Shown: positions 8,007-16,822, counted from the first letter of the stretch. The stretch is DNA of 64,000 bases from Candidatus Eisenbergiella merdipullorum (GCA_019118445.1 DWYY01000045.1:46151-110150), one strand, 5' to 3'. Numbers and translations are program-made. Notes: generated by a model not told the origin, from the letters alone.

Positions 8007-9428
8007 TCACGCCGTTTCGGTTCCGCCCGGGCAGAGCCTTGCCAGAATGCTCTCCGCGACACTCAGCCCGTTTGCCGACGCCTGCTGCAGCCCTCTGGTC
8101 ACACCTGCGCCGTCCCCGATGGCACGAAGCCCTCTGACGCTGGTCTCAAAATCCCTATCCACGACCACGCGGTTGGAATAGAACTTCACCTCCACGCCGT
8201 ACAGGAGCGTCTCATCGCTGGCGATGCCGGGCGTCACCTTGTCAAGCGCCCGGATCATTTCCTCGATATCCACCATGATGCGGTGCGGAAATACCAGCGA
8301 AAGATCGCCCGGCACCGCGTCCTTTAATGTGGGGATCAGGTTGTTGCGGCACAGACGTTCTTCCGTCGTTCTTCTTCCGCGCTTGAAATCACCATAGGTC
8401 TGCACCAGGATCTTTCCGCCGCAGAGCATGTTGGACAGCTCCGCGATCTTTCTCCCGTATTCGATGGGCGTGCTGAAGGGCCTGGTAAAATTCTTGGAGA
8501 CCAGCAGGGCGAAATTGGTGTTGTCGGTCTTATATTCCTGCGCCTTATAGGCGTGACCGTTCACCACGGCAAGCCCGCCGTCGTAGTATTCCGACGCCAC
8601 CTCTCCGGAAGGATTGGTGCAAAATGTGCGCACCTTGTCGTCAAACGTGGGAGTATAGAAGATCAGCTTTGCTTCATAAAGATTTTCATTCAGGAACTGC
8701 ATCACTTCATCCCGCACTTCCACACGGACGCCGATATCCACCGTCCCCGGTACGGTTTCGATCCCGATCTCATGGCACTTATCCTTGAACCAATCCGCGC
8801 CTTCACGTCCCACCGCGCAGACCACTTCGTCCGCGAGGAAGGTCTCTCCCGCGTCCGTCACCACGCCTTCGGCGCGGCCGTCCTTTACCAGGATCTGAGT
8901 CACCATGGTATTGAAGAGCATGGAAGCGCCTTCCCTTTCCAGATGTTTTTGAAGGCGGGCATATATCTTATAGCCTTCCTCCGTTCCCAGATGCCGGATC
9001 GGGCATTCCACCAGCTTCAGGTTCGCATTGATGGCCTTACGCCGTATTTTCCTGATCTCCTTTTCCTTATCGACGCCGTATACCTTCGTGTCCGCGCCGA
9101 ATTTCAGATAAATGGCGTCAGACTCCCCGATCAGCTCCTTCGTCCGCTCATAGCCCAGGATCTGCGGCAGATTACCGCCCACGTCCGGAGAAAGCGAAAG
9201 CTTCCCGTCAGAAAAAGCGCCCGCTCCCGCAAATCCTGTGGTAATGGCGCAGGGCTTGCAGCCCACGCACACGCCCGTCTTCCTCTTGGGGCAGACCCGC
9301 TTCTCGATGGGTTTCCCCTTTTCTATGATCAGGACCTTCAGGTCCTTCTTCTTCTCCAGCAGCCTGCAGGCGCAGAAAATGCCTCCCGGCCCTGCCCCGA
9401 TAATGATCACATCATACTTCTCAGCCAT
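8007..9428 (-). CDS. FAD-dependent oxidoreductase, COG2509 family
   Basis: A 473-residue flavoprotein with an N-terminal Rossmann FAD motif ('VIIIGAGPGGIFCA'). A Cys cluster follows at about residues 46-59 (C-x7-C-x2-C-x2-C in 'VCPKRKTGVCVGCKPC'), then 'GFAGAGAFSDGKLSLSPDVGG'. At the C-terminus 'GLRAIGDGAGVTRGLQQASANG' is the second FAD-contacting region. COG2509 proteins are annotated as uncharacterised FAD-dependent dehydrogenases and the reaction is unknown to me. The start has GAGGAAAT upstream. An extended -10 promoter and three 24-bp repeats precede it. Confidence 0.85.
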   Translation of the reverse strand: MAEKYDVIIIGAGPGGIFCACRLLEKKKDLKVLIIEKGKPIEKRVCPKRKTGVCVGCKPCAITTGFAGAGAFSDGKLSLSPDVGGNLPQILGYERTKELIGESDAIYLKFGADTKVYGVDKEKEIRKIRRKAINANLKLVECPIRHLGTEEGYKIYARLQKHLEREGASMLFNTMVTQILVKDGRAEGVVTDAGETFLADEVVCAVGREGADWFKDKCHEIGIETVPGTVDIGVRVEVRDEVMQFLNENLYEAKLIFYTPTFDDKVRTFCTNPSGEVASEYYDGGLAVVNGHAYKAQEYKTDNTNFALLVSKNFTRPFSTPIEYGRKIAELSNMLCGGKILVQTYGDFKRGRRTTEERLCRNNLIPTLKDAVPGDLSLVFPHRIMVDIEEMIRALDKVTPGIASDETLLYGVEVKFYSNRVVVDRDFETSVRGLRAIGDGAGVTRGLQQASANGLSVAESILARLCPGGTETA

Positions 9429-9510
9429 ATTTCCTCATTTTCCGCCGCTTTCGCGGCATTGAAACACAATGACAGCCTGCCGGTGCGTTCCGGCATCCAC
9501 AACCTCCGCC

Positions 9511-9519
9511 ATTATATCA
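9511..9519 (-). promoter_or_regulatory. Extended -10 promoter of the COG2509 gene
   Basis: The minus strand reads TGATATAAT, an extended -10 (TGN-TATAAT), about 85 nt upstream of the start codon. No good -35 is present at the right distance (TGGCGG), which suits an extended -10 or activator-assisted promoter. Confidence 0.55.
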
Positions 9520-9544
9520 TACTTCCCGCGTCCCCGCCAGTGCA

Positions 9545-9616
9545 GCGTCTGTCGACGGACTTTTCTCGGTGTCTGACGATGGACTTTTCTCGGCGTCTGA
9601 CGATGGACTTTTCTCA
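9545..9616. repeat. Three tandem 24-bp repeats
   Basis: Three consecutive 24-bp units at 9545-9568, 9569-9592 and 9593-9616 (GYGTCTGACGATGGACTTTT plus CTCG/A); the outer unit differs at a few positions. They fill the gap between the ilvE terminator and the COG2509 promoter. In one minus frame they encode an EKSPSSDA repeat, but no start or ribosome binding site supports a gene. The rest of this 338-bp gap holds only the promoter and terminator listed separately. Confidence 0.9.
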
Positions 9617-9640
9617 ATGGAAAGAAAACGGAAAGAAAAG

Positions 9641-9688
9641 AAAAACAGACAGAAGAACGCCCTTCTTTTTGGGCTTCCCCCTGTCTGT
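9641..9688 (-). terminator. Rho-independent terminator of ilvE
   Basis: On the minus strand ACAGACAG pairs with CTGTCTGT around an inner GCCC/GGGC helix, and the hairpin is followed by TTTTTCTTTTC. It lies 80-125 nt after the ilvE stop. Confidence 0.7.
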
Positions 9689-9766
9689 TCCATATCGATT
9701 TCTCTTTTTCTTCGCTTTTCGTGATCCACCGGTTTTCCTGCCCTTACGGAATGGGCTGAAAATCTT

Positions 9767-10792
9767 TTAGAGGATCTTTCTCACCCATCCTTCCGGCCCT
9801 TCGATCCTGCCCATCTGAATGCCGGTCAGCGTATCATACAGCTTCTTGACCACAGGTCCCATTTCCTCCATTCCGCTGGGGAGACAGATTTCCTTTCCGT
9901 GATCCACGATCTTGCCTACCGGGCAGATCACCGCAGCAGTTCCGCACAGTCCGCATTCCGCGAAATCCTTCACCTCTTCCAGCTTCACGGGACGTTCTTC
10001 CACTTCCATTCCAAGGATGTCTCTTGCGACCACCACCAGGGAACGTCTTGTGATGGAAGGAAGGATGCTTGCAGACTTAGGGATCACGATCTTTCCGTCT
10101 TTATCCACAAACAGGAAATTCGCCCCTCCGGTCTCCTCCACGTAGGTCCTCGTCGCGGGATCCAGGAACATGTTCTCATCGAATCCGTTCGCATGCGCGG
10201 TCACGCCTGCATGCAGGCTCATCGCGTAATTCAGTCCGGCCTTGATATGGCCCGTCCCGTGCGGGGCAGCCCTGTCAAAGTCGCTGACGCAGATGGTGAT
10301 GGGCTTTGCGCCGCCCTTGAAATAAGGTCCCACAGGAGTGACAAACACGCGGAACTGATATTCCTCCGCCGGCTTCACGCCGATCACCGGAGAGCTTGCA
10401 AACATATAGGGACGGATGTAAAGCGTCGCCCCGCTTCCATAAGGAGGAACCCATGCAGCATTCGCCTTCACCACCTGGTCAATCGCATCCAGGAATCTCT
10501 CTTTAGGGAAAGGCGGCATCTCCAGCCTCTTTGCGCTGTCGATCATACGCTCCGCGTTCAGGTCAGGGCGGAAGGTAACGATGTGGCCTTCCTCCGTCGT
10601 ATACGCCTTCAGGCCCTCGAATACCTCCTGGCAGTACTGCAGGATTCCCGCGCATTCATTCAGCACCACATTTGCATCATCCGTCAGTTCGCCATCATCC
10701 CAGGCTCCGTTTTTATAATTGGAAACATAACGCTTATCCGTTACCATATAGGCGAATCCAAGATTGGCCCACTCGATGTTCTTCTTCTCCAT
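9767..10792 (-). CDS. ilvE: Branched-chain amino acid aminotransferase
   Basis: PLP-dependent class IV aminotransferase for the last step of Val/Leu/Ile synthesis and their catabolic reversal. The Schiff-base Lys is in 'GTGHIKAGLNYAMSLHA'. Other family marks are 'EVFEGLKAYTTEEG', 'ATLYIRPYMFA' and 'EECGLCGTAAVICPVGKI'-like C-terminal sequence ('ECGLCGTAAVICPVG'). The ATG at 10792 (341 residues) has GAGGAG eight to nine nt upstream; the GTG in the track is three codons earlier. It has its own strong promoter and terminator, so it is probably monocistronic. Confidence 0.94.
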   Translation of the reverse strand: MEKKNIEWANLGFAYMVTDKRYVSNYKNGAWDDGELTDDANVVLNECAGILQYCQEVFEGLKAYTTEEGHIVTFRPDLNAERMIDSAKRLEMPPFPKERFLDAIDQVVKANAAWVPPYGSGATLYIRPYMFASSPVIGVKPAEEYQFRVFVTPVGPYFKGGAKPITICVSDFDRAAPHGTGHIKAGLNYAMSLHAGVTAHANGFDENMFLDPATRTYVEETGGANFLFVDKDGKIVIPKSASILPSITRRSLVVVARDILGMEVEERPVKLEEVKDFAECGLCGTAAVICPVGKIVDHGKEICLPSGMEEMGPVVKKLYDTLTGIQMGRIEGPEGWVRKIL

Positions 10793-10858
10793 CGTTCTCA
10801 CTCCTCACTTTCCGTACTTTATTCTGATACTCTGTTAAACTTATTGATATCGAGTGTT

Positions 10859-10886
10859 ATTATAGCACCATTTCTATCAGCGTCAA
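10859..10886 (-). promoter_or_regulatory. Sigma-A promoter of ilvE
   Basis: The minus strand reads TTGACG (10881-10886), 16-bp spacer, TATAAT (10859-10864), about 70 nt before the ilvE start. The leader is too short for a T-box. Confidence 0.8.
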
Positions 10887-10924
10887 AGTTTTTTTTGAAA
10901 AGAATAACATGATATAAATCCTGG

Positions 10925-11866
10925 TCACAGCATTTTTCTCTTCCGCAGGATGCGGATCGCAATGACGCATATCAGAAGGATCACGATACAGATGATAGCA
11001 AATCCGAAGGGAGTATTGGCAAAAGGCATCCACCGTTCATCCACATTCATTCCGTAGATCCCGGAAATGATCGTCGGGATTGCCATAACGATCGTGATGG
11101 CAGCCAGGTATTTCATGGCCGTATTCAGGCGGTTGTCGCTGACGGAGCTGAGCAGCTCCCTGGTTCCCTTGATGATATCCCGGTAGATCTGCGTCATCTC
11201 GATCGCCTGCTGGTTTTCCACCACTACGTCCTCCAGAAGGTCCTGATCCTCCGGATACTTCTTGATCCGGTTGTAGCGCACAAGCCGTTCGAATACCACC
11301 TTGTTCGCCCGCAGGGAGGTGTCGAAATACACCAGGTTGGATTCCAGTTCGTGCAGGTCGATCAGATCCACATCCTCCGTGTCGTTTCCGATATGCTCTT
11401 CGATCGCCTTCCTCCTGCGGTCCACGATGCGCAGATAGGACTGATACAGAAGACAGGTACGCCAGAATATCTGGTAAATAAAACGCACCTGCTTTTTGGT
11501 GCTGAATTCCTTCACCAGATTTTCCGTAAAAGCCTTCAAAACCGGCGTTTCCTCCGCGCAGACCGTGATCAGTGTCTCATTTACCAGGATCAGGCCCAGC
11601 GGGATGGTGGTATAAGCCTCTCTTTTATGTCTGTATTCAATGGTGGGAATATCGAATAAGATCAGCGAATACTCGTTGCTCACATCCACACGCGAACTTT
11701 CCTCATCATCCAGCGCGGCCCTTACGTCCGCCGGATCGACCTCATATGTCTCCGCTACCAGACTGCACTCCTCCGCCGTAGGATCAGTGAGCGCCACCCA
11801 GATTCCCGGCTGAAATTCATCCACCTCATGGATGATGTTATGATCTGTCATATACCTCTTAATCAT
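10925..11866 (-). CDS. corA: CorA-family divalent cation transporter
   Basis: A 313-residue inner-membrane Mg2+/Co2+ channel. A large cytosolic N-terminal domain (to about 245) with long helices is followed by two C-terminal membrane segments. The signature GMN motif is present in 'ISGIYGMNVDERWMPF', next to 'TIVMAIPTIISGI'. The C-terminus is basic ('RILRKRKML'), as is usual. The gene follows folA by 64 nt on the same strand and could be read through from that operon; a start at M6 with GAGGT just upstream is also possible. Confidence 0.9.
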   Translation of the reverse strand: MIKRYMTDHNIIHEVDEFQPGIWVALTDPTAEECSLVAETYEVDPADVRAALDDEESSRVDVSNEYSLILFDIPTIEYRHKREAYTTIPLGLILVNETLITVCAEETPVLKAFTENLVKEFSTKKQVRFIYQIFWRTCLLYQSYLRIVDRRRKAIEEHIGNDTEDVDLIDLHELESNLVYFDTSLRANKVVFERLVRYNRIKKYPEDQDLLEDVVVENQQAIEMTQIYRDIIKGTRELLSSVSDNRLNTAMKYLAAITIVMAIPTIISGIYGMNVDERWMPFANTPFGFAIICIVILLICVIAIRILRKRKML

Positions 11867-11930
11867 TGCGTTGTCCCCGCTTCATGCCTGCCTGCTGTGC
11901 TGTTTATAACTTTTCCGGACTTCCTGCCCT

Positions 11931-12422
11931 TTATGCTTTTCTCACGTATTTCAGAAAATGATAAGTGGTGTCAAAATAACTCATCTCGTCGCTGTCCGCG
12001 GCGATCTCCCAATCGCCGTCCGCATCCAGATCAGGGAAATAAGCGTCCGCGTCATAAGCCCTGTCGATCTTCGTCACATGGACAGTATCGCAGTACGGAA
12101 GGAGCTGCCGGTACACGCTCTCCCCGCCGATGACGTAAATATCCTCATCCGCGTATTTTTTCAGCTCGTCAAGAAGCTCTTCCACCGAATGGACCACAAC
12201 CGCTCCCTTCACCTGATAATCCGTATTTCTGGTCAGGACAATGTTTGTCCGACCCGACAGCGGCATGCCGCCCGGAAAGGTATCCATGGTCTTTCGTCCC
12301 AGCACCACGACCTTTCCGAGCGTTTCCCTGCGGAACATCTTGTGGTCCGCGGGAATGCGCACAAGAAGGTCTCCCTTACTGCCGATCGCCCAGTTTTCAT
12401 CCACAGCTACTATCATGTTCAT
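11931..12422 (-). CDS. folA: Dihydrofolate reductase
   Basis: Reduces dihydrofolate to tetrahydrofolate with NADPH. The length (163 residues) is typical. Motifs are 'MIVAVDENWAIGSKGDLL', the NADPH-binding 'VVVLGRKTMDTFPGG' and 'IYVIGGESVYRQLLPY'. It follows thyA by 21 nt. The pairing is functional: ThyA makes dihydrofolate, which this enzyme recycles. Confidence 0.95.
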   Translation of the reverse strand: MNMIVAVDENWAIGSKGDLLVRIPADHKMFRRETLGKVVVLGRKTMDTFPGGMPLSGRTNIVLTRNTDYQVKGAVVVHSVEELLDELKKYADEDIYVIGGESVYRQLLPYCDTVHVTKIDRAYDADAYFPDLDADGDWEIAADSDEMSYFDTTYHFLKYVRKA

Positions 12423-12443
12423 TTTCTTATCTTTCCTTCCTCG

Positions 12444-13292
12444 TCAGATCGCGATCGGGATATCCCTGATCTGCTCTCCCGTCACATAATCGTCCACCCG
12501 CACGTCGTTCCTGGTGAACCGGTAAAAATCCTTCACCTCCGGATTCAGCCAGAATTTCGGAGCCGGATAAGGCGTTCTTTTGATCAGTTCCTTTATGATC
12601 GGGATATGCCTGTCGTAGATATGCGCGTCAGCGATCACATGCACCAGCTCTCCCACATTCATATCGCACACCTGCGCGAGCATATGCACCAGCACCGCAT
12701 ACTGCACCACATTCCAGTTGTTCGCCGCGAGCACGTCCTGAGAACGCTGGTTTAAGATCGCGTTCAGCGTAAGCCTCCCTTCCCCTTTCTTCTGCGTCAC
12801 GTTAAAGGTCATGCTGTAGGCACAGGGATAGAGGTTCATCTCATGCAGGTCCTGATGCACATAAATATTGGTCAGGATGCGGCGGCTGAAAGGATTGTGC
12901 TTCAGATCATAGATCACCCGGTCCACCTGGTCCATCATCCCTTCTTTATACTGATGCTTCACACCAAGCTGATAGCCGTAGGCTTTTCCGATGGAACCGT
13001 CCGCATCCGCCCATTCGTCCCAGATATGGCTGTGCAGATCATGGATATTATTGGATTTTTTCTGCCAGATCCACAGCATCTCGTCGGTCGCGCTCTTTAA
13101 TGCCGTCCGCCTCAGCGTCAGGATGGGGAACTCTTTTGAAAGGTCATAGCGGTTCACCACTCCGAATTTCTTGATCGTATAAGCGGGCGTCCCGTCCGGC
13201 CACCTGGGCCTCACCTTCTCACCCTCCGTGCTCGTTCCGTTTTCCAGGATATCCTTACACATATTGATAAATATGATATCTGCCTGACTCAT
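12444..13292 (-). CDS. thyA: Thymidylate synthase (ThyA family)
   Basis: Methylates dUMP to dTMP using methylene-tetrahydrofolate. Typical marks are 'TLRRTALKSATDEMLWIWQ', 'FSRRILTNIYV' and 'VHVIADAHIYDRHIPIIKELI'. The catalytic Cys is near residue 157 in 'LYPCAYSMTFNV', where most ThyA have PPCH. The dUMP-binding loop reads 'NQRSQDVLAANNWNV'. This form resembles the phage phi3T/Bacillus ThyA branch rather than E. coli ThyA. The ATG at 13292 (282 residues) has GGAGG five nt upstream. It sits 28 nt after the beta-CASP gene and before folA. Confidence 0.92.
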   Translation of the reverse strand: MSQADIIFINMCKDILENGTSTEGEKVRPRWPDGTPAYTIKKFGVVNRYDLSKEFPILTLRRTALKSATDEMLWIWQKKSNNIHDLHSHIWDEWADADGSIGKAYGYQLGVKHQYKEGMMDQVDRVIYDLKHNPFSRRILTNIYVHQDLHEMNLYPCAYSMTFNVTQKKGEGRLTLNAILNQRSQDVLAANNWNVVQYAVLVHMLAQVCDMNVGELVHVIADAHIYDRHIPIIKELIKRTPYPAPKFWLNPEVKDFYRFTRNDVRVDDYVTGEQIRDIPIAI

Positions 13293-13320
13293 CATTACCT
13301 CCAGTTCATCGTGTACGGCA

Positions 13321-14928
13321 TCACACCTTCCATTTATCGCAGAGCGCATTGATCTGATCCGCGAATCTTGCCAGATCTTTGTTCGCCATTCCCTTCGCGC
13401 CGCGGATGACCGCGATGAGGCGCGCTCCCGCCGCCTCCAGCCTCGCGTAAACGCTGTTTTTCACTGCGGGCGCCTTCGCCGCCTTCTCCTTCAGCACAGG
13501 CCCCGCTTCATATTCATAGGCATCACTGATCAGATCGAACCTGGAACCGCTGTAGGGCGCGCAGGTCCGGTATCCATGCTCTCTGCTCAGCTCTTCCGCG
13601 AACGCGGTGCAGACGGAATCTTCCCCGTGCACGATAAAGACCCGGCGCGGCTTCTGCACAAAGCCGGACAGCCAGTCGATGAGGCCGTTCTTGTCGGCGT
13701 GTCCGCTCATTCCCTTAAATGCCACTATGGCTGCTTTCACATCCACCGTCTCCCCGAAAAGCTTCACTTCCTGTGCGCCCTCCAGGATCTTGCGCCCCAG
13801 GGTTCCCACGGACTGATAGCCCACAAAAAGGATGGTGCATTCCGGCCGCCAGATGTTGTGTTTCAGATGATGCCTGATCCTTCCCGCTTCACACATGCCG
13901 GAAGCGGAAATGATCACCTTGGGCGTATCGTCAAAATTGATGGCCTTCGACTCGTCGCTGGTAATGGAAAGCTTCAGTCCGGGAAAGGAAAGCGGATTGA
14001 TCCCCTGATTCACCAGTTCCATCGCTTCCTCGTCAAAACATTCGTACACATTGCGTTCAAAAACCTCTGTGGCGTCCACCGCCAGCGGGCTGTCCACATA
14101 AACCGGGAAATTCCCATGCCCCGTCACCAGATTTTCTTCTTTGATCTTCCGGATGATATACAGGACCTCCTGCGTCCTCCCCACCGCGAAAGAAGGGATC
14201 ACCACGTTTCCGCCCCGGTCAAAGGTTTCCTGGATCAGCCCGGCCAGGTCCTTCACATAGTCCGGCCGGCCGGTTTCGTGCAGCCGGTCTCCATAAGTGG
14301 ACTCCATGATGACATAGTCCGCCTGCGCCGTTTTCTGGGGATTACGGATCAGGGGCTGGTCGTGATTTCCTACATCCCCGGAAAAACACAGCTTTCTCTC
14401 GATCCCGTTTTCCTTCAGCCATACCTCGATGCTGGAAGAGCCGAGCAGATGTCCGATATCCGTGAAACGGATCCGGACCCCGTCACACACCTCGATCTCT
14501 TTTTGGTAATCACAGGGGACCAGCAGGGAAATGGTCCCTTCCGCATCCTCCATCGTATAGGGCGGCTCATAGACCTCCGAGCCCGCGTGCCGCTTCGCCT
14601 TCCTGCTTTTCCATTCCGCTTCCTGCTGCTGGATATGCGCGCAGTCGCGCAGCATGATATCACAGAGCTGGGCCGTCGCCCGCGTGGCGAAGATCTTTCC
14701 CCGAAAGCCCCTTGCATACAACTGCGGCAGCATGCCCGAATGGTCCACATGAGCATGCGTCAGGAACACATAGTCTATCTGCGCCTCCGGCACAGGAAGC
14801 GGGGCGTTTTCAAATGGATTGGCCCCCTGTTCCATGCCTTTATCCACCAGCATATGCACGCCTGCCGCTTCCAGATAATGACAGCTCCCCGTCACCTCAT
14901 GATCTGCTCCGATAAAAACAAGCTTCAT
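13321..14928 (-). CDS. MBL-fold beta-CASP ribonuclease-like protein
   Basis: A 535-residue metallo-beta-lactamase protein with the beta-CASP cap and the RMMBL C-terminal motif, a family of RNA exo/endonucleases (YSH1/CPSF-like). The metal ligands are visible: 'THAHVDHSGMLP', 'FTDIGHLLGS', 'FSGDVGNHDQP', beta-CASP 'VVIPSFAVGRTQEVLY', and late His in 'MSGHADKNGL' and 'FIVHGEDS'. The start at 14928 has GGAGGGG four nt upstream. It heads a probable operon with thyA and folA. It is not RNase J, which differs in length and C-terminus. Confidence 0.87.
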   Translation of the reverse strand: MKLVFIGADHEVTGSCHYLEAAGVHMLVDKGMEQGANPFENAPLPVPEAQIDYVFLTHAHVDHSGMLPQLYARGFRGKIFATRATAQLCDIMLRDCAHIQQQEAEWKSRKAKRHAGSEVYEPPYTMEDAEGTISLLVPCDYQKEIEVCDGVRIRFTDIGHLLGSSSIEVWLKENGIERKLCFSGDVGNHDQPLIRNPQKTAQADYVIMESTYGDRLHETGRPDYVKDLAGLIQETFDRGGNVVIPSFAVGRTQEVLYIIRKIKEENLVTGHGNFPVYVDSPLAVDATEVFERNVYECFDEEAMELVNQGINPLSFPGLKLSITSDESKAINFDDTPKVIISASGMCEAGRIRHHLKHNIWRPECTILFVGYQSVGTLGRKILEGAQEVKLFGETVDVKAAIVAFKGMSGHADKNGLIDWLSGFVQKPRRVFIVHGEDSVCTAFAEELSREHGYRTCAPYSGSRFDLISDAYEYEAGPVLKEKAAKAPAVKNSVYARLEAAGARLIAVIRGAKGMANKDLARFADQINALCDKWKV

Positions 14929-15030
14929 AATTCCCCTCCATTCCGGCTTACCTCCGCCCAACAAACCGCCGCTGCTCCACACCCAGTATAACATGGTATG
15001 ACCGCAGCGGCAAATTTATTTCTCTCCTCT

Positions 15031-16230
15031 TTATTCTTCCCCGTAGATCTCCTTTCTGATATAGGCGCGGTTCTGATCAAAATCCACCTGCAGCACGGCC
15101 ATTCCCCTTATGTTCGCGTTGGAATACGTGCCGTCTAACGGCAGGCTGTCCTGCACGAACTCATAGCTCAGCAGCTTTCCAGCCGACAGGGCGAGCCTCA
15201 TGCATTCCCCCTGCGTCAGATTGGTGGTCAGGTTCGGGAACAGGCCTTCTATCACCTCTCCCGGATTGGTCAGCACCGCGGCCGGAAGCTTGCGGAACAC
15301 GGCGGAAAGAACGTTCCTCTGTCTCTGGGTCCGTTCAAAGTCCGTGCCGATATACCGGTTCCTGCAGTACGCCAGCGCCTGCGCGCCGTTCAGATGAATG
15401 TTTCCCGAAAGCGACGTGTCCAGATAATCCGTATCGATCGGCATTCCCCTCAGCTCATTATATTCATTCAGATAAGCGTTCACCCACTGCACTTCTTCAT
15501 TGGACAGCTCCAGTTCCACGCCGCCCACCGCATCCACCAGATTGGCGAAAGCCTCAAAGTTCACCACTGCATAATGGGAAACCTCCGTACCGAAATTCTG
15601 GTTCACCGTCTCCATCAGAAGCTCCGGGCCGCCATAAGCAAAAGCCGCATTCAGCCGGTTCCCATCATGGCCCGGGATATCCACATACATATCCCTTAGA
15701 AGCGAAGTCATATGCACCGTTTTCGTTCGGTCGCTGATGGTGAGCAGGATCATCGCATCCGAACGACCTTCCGTCCCGGACGTCCTGGAATCGCTGCCGA
15801 TCAGCAGCAGAGATGTAACGCCGTCCTCCTTCAGCGGCCCGTCCGTCCCTTCAGCCGTCTCCTCCACGTTCATCTCGTTGTACACCACCCCGACGAGCAG
15901 ATACAGCCCGCCGAAAAAAATGACCAGAAGGATGAGAACGGCCGCTGCAAACTTCTTCAGCCCGGAACGTTTTTTCTTTCTTCCATTCCTGCCCGAAGGC
16001 TCTTTTTTCTTCCGGGATTCTCCTTCCGCCTCTTTCCAGGCTCTGCCTTCCGCTTTGTTCTCCGCATCCTCACAGGAGTCTTCTGTGTCCTCCCAGGCTG
16101 CGCCTTCCAGGGAGTCCTCGTCCTCCAAAGCCTCTTCGCCGCCTTTTCCGATCCCGTCTACCTCACGTTCCAGAAACTGCTCCAGTCCTTTCTGGATCTG
16201 TTCCATCTCATTTTCTGTCTTTTTTTCCAT
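15031..16230 (-). CDS. LytR-CpsA-Psr (LCP) family cell-wall ligase
   Basis: LCP enzymes attach wall teichoic acids or other glycopolymers to peptidoglycan from polyprenyl-phosphate carriers. Here a highly acidic cytosolic N-terminus (about 80 residues, Glu/Asp-rich) precedes a Lys/Arg patch and one membrane segment ('FAAAVLILLVIFFGGLYLLVG'). The extracellular LCP domain follows ('SLLLIGSDSRTSGTEGRSDA', 'HMTSLLRDMYVDIPGHDG', 'ALAYCRNRYIGTDFERTQRQ'). The start at 16230 (399 residues) has AAAGGAG nine nt upstream. A TGGTATACT extended -10 lies about 150 nt upstream. The acidic tail is unusually long for the family. Confidence 0.9.
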   Translation of the reverse strand: MEKKTENEMEQIQKGLEQFLEREVDGIGKGGEEALEDEDSLEGAAWEDTEDSCEDAENKAEGRAWKEAEGESRKKKEPSGRNGRKKKRSGLKKFAAAVLILLVIFFGGLYLLVGVVYNEMNVEETAEGTDGPLKEDGVTSLLLIGSDSRTSGTEGRSDAMILLTISDRTKTVHMTSLLRDMYVDIPGHDGNRLNAAFAYGGPELLMETVNQNFGTEVSHYAVVNFEAFANLVDAVGGVELELSNEEVQWVNAYLNEYNELRGMPIDTDYLDTSLSGNIHLNGAQALAYCRNRYIGTDFERTQRQRNVLSAVFRKLPAAVLTNPGEVIEGLFPNLTTNLTQGECMRLALSAGKLLSYEFVQDSLPLDGTYSNANIRGMAVLQVDFDQNRAYIRKEIYGEE

Positions 16231-16382
16231 ATCCTCATGCTCCTTTCCGGGAGCCGCTGTCCTCTTCCGGCTTCTGCCCCATTTTCTCCTGTCAAATGCC
16301 GTCCGGCCGTCCGCCTCAGGCCTTTGCGCTGCGCACATTGACTCAGGTTCCACCGCATCCGGTGCAGATTTCAATATGCCTC

Positions 16383-16391
16383 AGTATACCA
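16383..16391 (-). promoter_or_regulatory. Extended -10 promoter of the LCP gene
   Basis: The minus strand reads TGGTATACT, with no convincing -35. It would give a leader of about 145 nt. Between the LCP start and the tRNA terminator (16231-16598) I see no gene or other conserved feature. Confidence 0.5.
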
Positions 16392-16598
16392 CAAATGGAT
16401 CAAAAAAAGGAATGCTTCAGAAATATTTAAGAAAGGATGTGACGGAAAACTGGGTAGAGCCGGATATCAGTGCGATATGTGACAAAAACAAAATCTCAGA
16501 GCGTGGGTGTACCGGCGCTTTCGACTGGATGATCGAGGATCCGGCAGAGCCCCGTTGATTTCTGTCTGACTTTTTTTGCATAACTTTTTTCGGACAAG

Positions 16599-16635
16599 AA
16601 ACAGCGGCTTTCAAGAATCACGAAAGCCGCTGTTT
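16599..16635 (-). terminator. Terminator after tRNA-Gly
   Basis: A perfect 14-bp inverted repeat (AAACAGCGGCTTTC / GAAAGCCGCTGTTT) with a 9-nt loop, 17 nt after the tRNA 3' end. The T-tract is modest on both strands. Confidence 0.75.
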
Positions 16636-16651
16636 TACTGGATTCTATAAG

Positions 16652-16724
16652 AGCGATAGACGGGGCTCGAACCCGCGGTCTCGACCTTGGCAAGGTCGCG
16701 CGTTACCAACTACGCCACTATCGC
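16652..16724 (-). tRNA. tRNA-Gly (anticodon GCC)
   Basis: The minus strand folds as a full cloverleaf of 73 nt: acceptor GCGATAG/CTATCGC, D arm with AGTTGGTA loop, anticodon stem CGACC/GGTCG with loop TTGCCAA (anticodon GCC), 5-nt variable loop and T loop TTCGAAC. The discriminator base is T, and CCA is not encoded. It has its own promoter and terminator. Confidence 0.96.
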
Positions 16725-16763
16725 ATTCATGTCTGCCCGCCGTCTTCCCGACGGGCAAGTATT

Positions 16764-16792
16764 ACTATACATGAACTTTACATGATTGTCAA
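16764..16792 (-). promoter_or_regulatory. Sigma-A promoter of tRNA-Gly
   Basis: TTGACA (16787-16792), 17-bp spacer, TATAGT (16764-16769) on the minus strand. A GC-rich hairpin (GCCCGTC...GACGGCGGGC) lies between the promoter and the tRNA 5' end, probably in the precursor leader. Confidence 0.85.
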
Positions 16793-16822
16793 CAGTTTTT
16801 TTCTCACGGCATGTTTTTCTGC

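Noticed and set aside
9435-9729. Small minus-strand ORFs over the 24-bp repeats (EKSPSSDA repeats)
   Set aside because: Repeat of a length divisible by three stays open in all frames; they also cross the ilvE terminator and the next gene's promoter.
10802-10924. T-box leader for ilvE
   Set aside because: The promoter is only about 70 nt from the start codon and no T-box sequence is present.
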